The notes beneath the pieces were generated by a model. The model was given only the letters and a program-made list of their open reading frames with translations, was not told where the DNA came from and ran no database searches. Positions 12,401 to 21,263 of a DNA stretch of 64,000 nt are shown here, piece after piece. The DNA lies in the NCBI GenBank assembly GCA_022578605.1, contig MU394068.1, positions 496,001 to 560,000 of the forward strand, given 5' to 3'. Position numbers and translations under genes: made by a program. The stretch's first letter is position 1. Each line of letters starts with the position of its first letter. The DNA comes from Camillea tinctor. Taxonomy: Eukaryota > Ascomycota > Sordariomycetes > Xylariales > Xylariaceae.

Positions 12401-13140
12401 TCTCCCGATGGGTGCCTTGCGATGAACTCCGACGTATTGGGAATTTCGAACCACAAGGTTGCTGGAGCCCCCTCTGTATAGCTGCATCGTTGAACTTCGT
12501 GGACGCACTAGAGGATCTTCTTACTTTAGGTGCAGATATAGAATACGAAGGGTCTCCGGAAGGGACTGCTCTGATGGCTGCATACCACGCTGGGAGCATA
12601 AATTCGGTTAAAGCTCTTGTCCGTCGAGGCGCGAAGCTATTGTACCAAGGCCCTAACGGATTCCGTACGGCGTTCAACAAATCGAAAACACCTAAACAAA
12701 TACTCCAATGGCTTCTTGTCACACGCTTTACTGACCAAAAGAAGCTTACCTATGAAGTCTGCACAGACCAGCCAATGCCAGCTGTCTTGCGCTCCTGGAG
12801 CGGTCCTACGAAAGCAGAATTGGTGATATGCGGAAGCCTGGAGAGACGTTCGGATGAATGTGCGAAGAACTACTGGATTCGTCTGGTAGAAGAAAAACAA
12901 CGCCTGAGAGGAGCGTTTATTCCACCTCAAGGTGGCCGCAAGACGACTCGAGCCTCGAATCTAGTTCCTCAGGAACCTGTTAGGATACACCCGGATGGTT
13001 ATAACGAGCCCTCCGGGAGTGGGCTAGGCAACGGGACCGTAGCACGCCAAACGGGTGATTCAGTGCTACTACGTTCTGGTATGGGGGGTGGGGAGGTCGT
13101 CAAATGTCAGAAAAAGGTTGTGCGGTTCCTGTTAAATTGA
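6497..13140 (+). CDS. NACHT-ankyrin STAND protein (fungal NLR-like)
   Basis: Model: exons 6497-7782, 7845-11705 and 11781-13140, 2168 residues. Intron 1 (62 nt) joins GGAAGM-FRWVACQLD. Intron 2 (75 nt) uses donor GTAAGC and acceptor GATCAG, the only local choice that keeps frame. The N-terminus (MADPLSIAASIAGL) is the Helo-like N-terminal domain of fungal STAND proteins. It is followed by a NACHT NTPase with Walker A GIPGAGKT (residues 227-234), Walker B LFLIVDGLDEC (about 327-337), and the conserved FRWVACQLDHL and FAHFSVKEFL helices. The rest is a very long, mostly degenerate ankyrin array with canonical units near residue 1480 (TPLHFACYQGHTPIVKYLL) and in the last exon. Such proteins act as nucleotide-switched receptors controlling programmed cell death or incompatibility. 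The tail after about residue 2050 has no ankyrin signature. Intron 2 is the weakest part of the model; a separate gene starting at 11761 is the alternative. Confidence 0.85.
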
Positions 13141-13549
13141 CATCAAATCCAGCAAAAGTTCAACCATTTCGAAGGTTATATCTTTGATGCAAGACACTAC
13201 GTTAATCAATCGGGGGTGCGTAGCTGCTCACTAAATACTGCAATCTTCATCTTCCTCTGTAGATACTTAGGTATCACTGCTTACTATTATTATTCCTTGT
13301 AAACTGCGTTCTATGTCATCCTTATGCCTTATAACGAGATGACTCTGAATACTCAGACAACGGAAAGTCGAGGTAGATCGTTAGGTTAAGGCCGGCCTTG
13401 TTTAAGGATATAACTATTGTAGCGATCACGGTCTCGAAACGCCGGTGGCATCATACCAGTGCTGGCTCCGGTTATCATTTGCATATATGATCGCACATGA
13501 CTTTCGATACCCTCATACCAATCGTAGCTGACCCGGCGACAATAACACC
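13141..13549. other. Convergent 3' intergenic region
   Basis: This lies between the ends of the rightward STAND gene and the leftward phosphatase gene. It presumably holds both 3' UTRs; no coding signal is seen. Confidence 0.5.
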
Positions 13550-14323
13550 TTAGTACCGGTGTATTTCACGAAACAATTTAGCTTCATCCGAATGTCTCTG
13601 AAGCCGGTCGAGAGCATATCCCATGTACTTCGCCTTCTCGTCTTCGTTCAAATCCTCCCAATGCGGACCAGCCGTCCTCATTCTCTCTTCCTTGCTCATA
13701 ACTAGAGTAGCCTGGTCGTCTTGGCCATTCAAGTCAGCAAATTCGTAAGACTTGACCCTAGCATTTTTAAAGACACCAGAGCCCTTCCCCGGCTTGAGTC
13801 CCAAGAAGTCTTGGGTGAGAAAATGGGCAAAGGCTCCGTGGGTCACCACCAGAATGTGAGCATCAGGGCCGGCTCGACATGCCAGTTCGCGAAGCTTCAC
13901 GCGCGCGATGCGGGCACGCTCCTCGACTTTCTCTTTCACCGGCGCAAATCTCGTAGCAGGGCCCTTCAGAAACCAATTCTCGGAGACGAACGCCCAATTC
14001 ACAAACGGATCATATTCCTCTTTCAACTCGTGGAGGGGAGAACCGGTATCGCTAGGCCTCGCGCTATTCTCTTGTAGCTCGGGAAGAGCGATAATCTTTT
14101 TCCCACCTTCAATAGGGCTTGGGAAGCTGAATAATGCGGTCTGTAGAGTTCGTTTCATGGGAGATGCCACGATGTAAGATACCTTGTCCATCGAGGGATA
14201 CGATTTACGCAATGAGTCGCATTGGTCAAAGCCGCATGGGGTGAGGTCCGGGTCCCGGATGTGATTTCCTTCAGCATTGTTCCGAGCTTCGGCATGCCGA
14301 ATGATATCGATGACGGGTGCCAT
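13550..14323 (-). CDS. Histidine phosphatase (phosphoglycerate mutase-like)
   Basis: Single-exon gene, 257 residues. The catalytic RHG-type motif is at the N-terminus as IIRHAEA (phospho-accepting His10; the usual Gly is Ala). The second-half signature is ILVVTHGAFAHF with His162, and SPMKRTLQT (Arg58) supplies the expected phosphate-pocket arginine. Order and spacing match the histidine phosphatase superfamily branch found as small cytosolic proteins in fungi, in which the substrate is rarely known. No signal peptide or membrane segment is present. The start at 14323 places the RH motif ten residues in, as usual for the family. A classical glycolytic phosphoglycerate mutase is unlikely because the sequence around both histidines is divergent. 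Confidence 0.85.
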   Translation of the reverse strand: MAPVIDIIRHAEARNNAEGNHIRDPDLTPCGFDQCDSLRKSYPSMDKVSYIVASPMKRTLQTALFSFPSPIEGGKKIIALPELQENSARPSDTGSPLHELKEEYDPFVNWAFVSENWFLKGPATRFAPVKEKVEERARIARVKLRELACRAGPDAHILVVTHGAFAHFLTQDFLGLKPGKGSGVFKNARVKSYEFADLNGQDDQATLVMSKEERMRTAGPHWEDLNEDEKAKYMGYALDRLQRHSDEAKLFREIHRY

Positions 14324-15819
14324 ATTGTGTGTCTACTGTCTGTATACCGGTTGTTATCCGCCAGGTTGCTTGAGATAGTCATATGGACGGAGGCCTAGGG
14401 GGGTAGAAGAGGCGACAACTATTTATCTCAAGAGGCAATGATAGAAGTTGGATGAGACATGACCCAAGCTTCTTCCTTATACATGGCGCCATGTCATCTA
14501 GGTGTGTGTCAAGCAAGGGGGTCGTTTGTTCGAATAAACTACGCGTTTCGAGGGGAGTCTATGAAAGCGTTTGTAGCGTCTCGGGCTTTGTTGGCGGACG
14601 GCTTGCCACAGACATGACCGCAAATCCGAGTAGACGTATCACATTCTACCCGCCAGTCAATTTCTACAGAGCAATATTAAGTCAGTGTCTTGTAAGTTAT
14701 TGATCCCCCTATAGTATAGGTGTATTCTCCTATTCTCGGATTGTCTTCAAGTTGTGGAGCAACGGCTAAGGCATGTCCTAAGACCTATGATATGCTTACC
14801 AGTGAACCTAATGAGGCAACCACTGAAGCCTTCCTTATACCAAGTTGTAGAATATTCTATCCGTATTTGGTTTCATGAGTTTTCATTTCATAACGTACTC
14901 TGGATTCACGTCTACATTTCTGATCAAACGAATAGTTGACACTCTTTCTAGACTAGACTTGCAGATGCGGTTATAATGCAATACTGAGGAAAATATGATG
15001 TTACTATCGATATAGTATATTCAATGTACACTACAAGGCCTCATTTTCGAACTTTCGATGACAGGATTCCATCCTATGCTATGCAGAATTAAGAATCAGT
15101 CCTGAAATATAGGTACGAATACTCCTTGTACAACGCTCAAAGGAACTCCTAAGGGCCACGGACGAATCAACGAACCGAATAGTCTTTACTAGTTTCAACA
15201 TGAATGGAACATCATACTCAACCTCAATATATACCTAGGTACCTAGGTACACAATCGGGTAAAAGCCATAACCCCAAGCTACCGGCTACTTATAGATTTG
15301 ACAGATTTTGGTTCGGCAAAAGGAGGTTGTGCGGGGCAATAGCGCACCCCTGAACGCCAGGATCCATATACCGACCTTCTAATACGACGCATGGCGCCGT
15401 TTCACCAGCCCCTATTCCACGAATCGGAGCGCACCTAGCAACAACATCTGGTTCCTGAAATAAGAACACATGGTGGGCGACCCGGGGAAGGGATATCGTA
15501 TGTTGAAAGGTTAAATAGCTTTACACGGCCCATGAATGGAATAATAAATCTAGAATAGCAACTAGAGCCCAGCTCCCAACTTCGTATCCACAAATTGGTG
15601 GAGAAATCGGGATGATGGGAGGACCAGGTCCGCGCCCGAACTGAGTCTCGGATATATAACCTGTTGACCAGGGTCGCGGAGCATGATGATCTATAAAGGC
15701 AGACAGATCCCAAATACGTTAGGACAGGCTAGAATAATACCAATTCAGCCATTCATTGACTAACCTACTGACCTATTCCTTCTTGAATCTACTTCAGCTT
15801 GCCTTATTAGCTTTGAAAA
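14324..15819. other. Long divergent intergenic region
   Basis: About 1.5 kb between divergently transcribed genes. It contains a perfect 18-bp palindrome (listed separately) and no supported gene. Short frames at 14452-14703 and 15435-15713 lack family features. Confidence 0.5.
15232..15249. repeat. 18-bp perfect palindrome, tandem CCTAGGTA
   Basis: TACCTAGGTACCTAGGTA reads identically on both strands. It is the longest of several related TAGGTACC/CCTAGG elements scattered through intergenic parts of this window. Confidence 0.8.
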
Positions 15820-16839
15820 ATGACCGGCTTCCCGTCCACCACTAACCGTGCTGTCTTAGCAGCAGCAACGGCCGCCTTTCTCGGCGCCGTCAACGCCCAG
15901 GACACCATCGGCTTTGGCCCGTACTTCTCGCTCGGTCCGACGAACTCCTGGATTCGCGAGGCCAACACCACACTCGTTCTTCCCGCCGTGCCGAACCCGC
16001 AAGAGGAGCGTCTAGCGCTATGGCCCGGCATGGGCACTAGCGGGGGTGATCTTATCCAGGCGCTGGCCGTGTCTTTTAAGGATCCAGCTGCGTAAGAGCC
16101 GTTTTCTTATTCTGAGCGATTACCCCGAGATGCATGGTATGAACAAGCAGGCTGATAATCGAGATAGGAACTGCGGTGCGAGCGAGGGTCAGTGGTGCAC
16201 CTGGGCGAGCACTCTTCAAGGTAATCCAGACCTTTTCCATTATATGTTAAGGAATGAAGACTGACCTAGAATTAATAGGGACGCAACTAGGCGGCACGCA
16301 GGTTCCTGCATCGGCGGGTGACAAGCTCACCATGTCCTGTAAGCGCATCCGAGTGACGCATGGTACTTGATATACATCTTCATACTTACCGGTTGTCTCA
16401 TAGACGTCTACAATGATAGCACCGGAAAATACGACCAAAGCGTAGCTATCAACGGAAAAGTGGTCTCTACTCTATCTACCAGTCCGTACCAATCTTGTTA
16501 CAAATCGCTTTAGCTAGTTCAAGGACTATATTCTGACAAATTCCGAATTACATAGGCTCTGGAGAAGCCCAAGGTTGGGGAACTGCCGTAGAATGTCAAG
16601 AAGACGCGTGTACCGGTGTTGTAGCTGCTCATGGTAAGTTGATCATCTTCGCTTTGGGGAACTCGCTAATCCTTTTAGAATACACGGACACTACTATTCT
16701 ACTCAACGCAGCAGACTCGTCATTCGGGAATACACTGGCGATAAACGAGGCCACCTCGAGCGGGCTGACGACGTCCGATAATGGCAAGACTTGGACCGTG
16801 GACACGATCAGTATCAAATCGCATACGTTTAACCTATGA
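15820..16839 (+). CDS. Secreted protein, concanavalin-like/eqolisin-like fold suspected
   Basis: Six-exon model: 15820-16091, 16168-16220, 16279-16338, 16404-16481, 16556-16633 and 16679-16839, 233 residues. All phases agree and joins give coherent text such as DPAA-NCGASEG, TMS-YVYNDSTGKY and AAH-EYTDTT. Residues 1-26 form a signal peptide (LAAATAAFLGAVNA, cleavage before QDT). The mature protein is rich in beta-strand residues, with LWPGMGTSGGDLIQA, a cysteine pair near CGASEGQWC, and GWGTAVECQEDAC. The pattern resembles a widespread ascomycete family of secreted glutamic-peptidase-like or lectin-like beta-sandwich proteins. I cannot identify catalytic residues with certainty, so enzymatic activity is not claimed. 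The fourth intron (16482-16555) has the weak donor GTCCGT. The reading through all six exons is open and ends at a TGA at 16837. Confidence 0.75.
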
Positions 16840-17297
16840 CCTAGAAGTGTGCGTATGCATCGTGGCTAGGCGATATTTTATTCTTGTATATAGCAGTTCA
16901 CTCATGTGCACATATCTTCGCTCGACATATTAACAAGGCCAATTTCAAACCCATACCGCTGTGCTCAACCGGATGTTAACATATAACATCTACATTATCA
17001 CAATATACATCCTTTTGTTGTACAGTGTGAGAAGTATGCCAACCCCTTTCGACAAGTCAGGTGTCATACAGACAGGAAAGTGGCAGCAAGGGGCAGCATT
17101 CACATGCAGACTCAAGGCCATCATATATACCTGGCGCAACAGACACATAAAAAGGTGAATCCAAATTTAATTCATCAAAGGGTATAAATCCAATATTACC
17201 AGTACATGGGGTATAATAATTTATACATTACCAATCCAAATATAATCCCGTTCGAAAGTCATCAACCCAATACAAAGAACATTTTAGTCAAAACATC
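16840..17297. other. Convergent 3' intergenic region
   Basis: This lies between the 3' ends of the secreted-protein gene and the leftward membrane-protein gene. It is AT-rich and no gene is seen. Confidence 0.5.
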
Positions 17298-18813
17298 TCA
17301 TCGCTTCACAGCCCCATCCGCCAACGCCCCAGGGACCCTCATATCCACCCCGGAGTCCCGCAAGTGCGCCGTATGAGGCGGCGGTATCGGCCTCGAGAAA
17401 TTCGACGGGTTGCGCTTCAAGGGTCTCGCGCCGGCAGGCTTCTGCATTCTCGTCACCTGCTCCCCGTCCCCCTCATCCACCGCATCCACCACGGTGGGGG
17501 GCACATACGCCGGGTTGCGCACCACCTTGATGGGCTGGCGTATCGCGATCTTGGGCTGCGCCGCGTACCGCACCGTCGACAGGTTCGAGCGCTGCGAGCT
17601 GCTCGCGATGCTGGTGCTGGCCGACGCGCGGCTGCGGCGCCCGAGCCCCCCGCCGCCGCCGCTGGACTTGGACTTGAGCGAGTAGGTCTTCCGCGCGGGC
17701 GGCGGCGCGGGACGCAGCGGCGCGCCCGAGTGCGACGAGTACCGCGAGGATTGCGTGTGTGTTCGGGAGGAGCCCTCGCTCGAGCTGCTGTCGTGGGCGA
17801 GCGGGGCGCCGCCGCTGGCGCCGATTTCCTCGGCGCTGTCGTTCCAGGACGTGCGCCAGCCGCCCGGGTTGTAGGTTGGTTCGGGGGGCGAGTGCATCCC
17901 GGGGAGCTTGGGGATGGCAGGGATGTGGTGGGTGATCCTTATGGGTGAGTTCGCCATGAGCTCGGTTCTGTCGTCGACTTTCTCGTTGATGAGGGCCCCC
18001 TGGGCTTGCGGGTCTTTCGGCTGCGGCTGGCCGAGGCGGAATATGTCCTCCGTTGGTAGCGTCAGTATCGATCCGGTCTGGCTCTGCTTGCGCTGGATCG
18101 ATGCCCGCCGGGATACGCTCATATCTTCGACCAGGTCGTCGGCAAATTCGCTGACCCGACACGTGAGAAAGGAGGTCCGCGAGATGGCAGTGGTGGCGAA
18201 GGGCGTGGCGTGCTTCTCAATCGTGATAGATATGATGATGAATGATGGGCTACAAGCTAGGGGTTAGTGATAATTTCTCTCAATATCGACAATAATCTGC
18301 AGTTCCTTACAGTGCGCCGATGCATATCAGCAGATCCAAAAAGGGCACCTTTCCACCAAACCCTTCAAAGGGCAATGCCTTGGAAATCACCACCGCGGTG
18401 GCGACCAGACCAGCGATCCAGACCGCAATGCTAAGCCTCGCGATGAGCAGGGCACTCGCATGCAAGTAGTTCCCATAGTTCTGAGGCGGCGCAGGCCCGT
18501 TCCGCACGTAATCCTTCCTCGCTCCTCTGATATGCAACCCGGTATAGAGCAACGACATGCAAGACGCGAATAATATCAGATCTCGCGGTAGACATGTGGC
18601 CTCTATCTTGATCGGGTGCGCTAATAACTCAATGGCGAGAACTAGCCCGCCTGATGCCGATAGGAAGAGGCATATTAGTGCGGCGAGGATGACGGAAGGG
18701 CGTCTCCTTTTCTTCTGGTCTTGATTATACTGCTCGAGCGAGTCGTAGAGCAGCTTGGCGTGGGTGTCACCGGCCACCGACGCCTGGTATTTTTCTGGAT
18801 CTCCCGGAGCCAT
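17298..18813 (-). CDS. Four-TM membrane protein with long disordered tail
   Basis: Model: exons 18813-18311 and 18249-17298, 484 residues. The intron 18310-18250 (61 nt, donor GTAAGG, acceptor TTGTAG) joins a TM half ending ICIGAL to a frame starting PSFIIISIT in phase. Four hydrophobic segments lie near residues 40-63, 78-95, 116-145 and 157-180, after a charged N-terminus with a KKRRRPS boundary. The remaining 300 residues are low-complexity, rich in Ser, Pro, Gly and Arg, with polar runs (SKSSGGGGG) and no globular domain, and are predicted cytosolic. The topology resembles MARVEL-like or uncharacterised fungal plasma-membrane proteins, but no diagnostic motif is visible and no function is assigned. 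GC content over the tail is high compared with flanking DNA. Confidence 0.75.
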
Positions 18814-21263
18814 CAGGTCGTGGCTGAAAAGCCTAGCAGGGCCAGCCAGCTGCTGCTCAGTCCAGATTATATTTAGTGATTAAGTATCGAAAAACCGGAA
18901 TAGAGTCATTTGTCGAATAAAGATGTCGATAGCGAAAGCGAAAGCAATAGCTGATGGAGCCGGGCCACCAGGGAGATATAGAAAGGAAACGACAGTCAAT
19001 TCTGCTAGACATCGATGCTGATCACGATGATCTATCTAGTCATCCTTTCAGAAAACGGAAGGCAGGACATGGCTGCCAGAGGTATAGACTGGACTTGGCC
19101 ATATCGTGGAATGGAGGTCTACGGCATAGGTAAAGTGGGCGTTAGACATTTCAGAAAGAGGAAGTAAAAGTGAAGTTCGGACTTGTGGTGGGCTTGAACG
19201 CTTTAAGACAACACTTTATGCTGTCTTAGTTACATAGCACCCGAATTGCTTGTGTGCTATAATAGTTCAGGACTATATATTTCCTCAATGGGTAGAAGCT
19301 GCGATTAATCACCCACAGTGTTACGATATAGCCTATTTCCATGGTAGCAACGTGCCGTCCCGTTTCGATATTCGGGGGTACTAAGTTTCAACGGGGGAGA
19401 AGGCTGAACACATTCCAGCGTGCGGTTATCCTCTTAACGTACTGCTTCTGGTTGGTCTCGCTCGCTAAAGAAGCCCCTGTAAGACATTTTCTAAGACCCA
19501 GGGGTTGACCATAGCTACGTTAAGCCTTATTGACGGTGGCTGCTGCAACAGTTCTAGTCTCAGAACCTAGCATGAAGTCGAACCATTGGAATGTTGGGGG
19601 GTTTTCATTTAAACTTTTGACGGAGACGAGTTCGGATGAGAATCATTCGATCCCGTTTGCGGTTTCTTGGCTTCGATGTTGACAACCCCTGTCCATGGCG
19701 ATCGTTGAGGCTCGACTTCCGTGGTTTCCATTTTTCTCGGAGTGAAAGGGCTATGAATCGGGGAGTTCTACGGGATAAGGGTCAGTTGTTCGGCAAGAAG
19801 CGAAAGCCCTGCTTCGTGAGCTACGATGCTCTCTCATAAATTGTTGCCATCGCTGGACTATCACAACGTGTGGATTTTTCACTCCACTTTCCTGTTATAG
19901 AACAATGTCTTGTCTTCGTAAAATGCCCATAGTCCGTTTCAGGAGAACTAGTGAGAGCTTCAGGTAACTGGCTAGATAAATAAACTTGTTTATACGGTGG
20001 AAAACACGTTTTCTCTTCTCTCTTTCCCTGCTGATTGAGAACTGTCTTATGCCACCCCATGCGCCCTGTGGCAACAAACTCGAGTGATAACATGATAGTT
20101 ACTGACGATTATCCCAATCTGGCCTTTGACGAGGCCTAATTCGTCACCGTTGTCTCGCTTCTCTAAGGCTAGCCATATGTGTGCTTGTAGACATCCTGTT
20201 GACATGACTAAAAGGTGCTGGCCTGGCTTCTCGCCTCGTTTTCCTCGATCGATCGAGACAACCTGGAGGTGAGACTTGGCTAAACCACGGGGGCTACCGC
20301 GCGTCTTTCTTTTAAATAGTAAGTAGGTCTGAGATATCCCTATTCCCACCGTGACGTATCTTTTGATATACTTCACAATCTAGGGATAATGATGGCAGTT
20401 TCGCCACACTAGTTGCATGGGGGATCCTCCCATCGCGAGGACAGGCACTGACGCGCTTCAACAAGGACCAACGATTAAGTACTTCTACTCCCTGGCCAAC
20501 CGCCAGCTCGTGAGAACTTTTCTATGTGGTTATCTATGGTCCATCAAGATAAGCAGCCACCCGACTCATCTCAGAGGAAACATCCTCCCCTCAAGCTCAC
20601 AAGAAGGCCTCCAACAGTCCTTGGCCCCCATAATAACCCCAGAGAGAGCTCGGACCTGCTACCCGCCCTTTCCAAGCCGAACCAAACATCCGTATAAGCT
20701 GAACCCCATCTACCCGGTTCCTAGATCTCGCCTCGATCGAGAGATGACGCAAGAGGCTCGGCTCAGGTGTTTAGGTAAATATCAAATTTGTGTCCAAATG
20801 GGAGACTAAGATCCTTTTCCGCTCCAATATTACTTCAACACCAGTTACTTGCCGGAAGAAACAAAAAATAAGTCATCATATGAACGTAGTAAAAGTATGT
20901 ATATATAAAAACCTCAGCCTAAGTAAGTTAAACCCCCCTTTTCTTTATATAGAATGCCTTACGCGTATGCCTTTTTGCTACTGCATATTTCGCTAGCCAT
21001 GATTCGAACCGAACTGGTAAAAATAAGGACAAGCACAAAAAGATATAAAATCTTTAGAACGCCTTTTACTCCCTCCCAAGTGACGTTTCTAGCCAAACCA
21101 ATTATGGCCTTGTTCATGCTTCCCCCCTCCCCGTCCCCTACTATCCTCCCTTATCCTCTTGAATTCATAAAAGCCCCTTAACGTCATTCCCTTAAATTAT
21201 ATATATATATGGTATGAAATATGATAATGCCCGCTAGTAAATCAACGTGGTAATGCATGATAA
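18814..21263. other. 2.4-kb intergenic region, nothing supported
   Basis: This lies upstream of the four-TM gene and downstream of the leftward Laa2-like gene. Short frames (19636-19839, 20047-20376, 20417-20809) show no domain or splice support. No tRNA or rRNA pattern was found. Confidence 0.45.

Noticed and set aside
17473..18162. Long alternate frames over the four-TM protein tail
   Set aside because: High-GC, low-complexity shadow frames; the phase-consistent spliced frame explains the region.
21000..21020. T-loop-like GATTCGAACC
   Set aside because: Flanking arms do not pair as a T stem.
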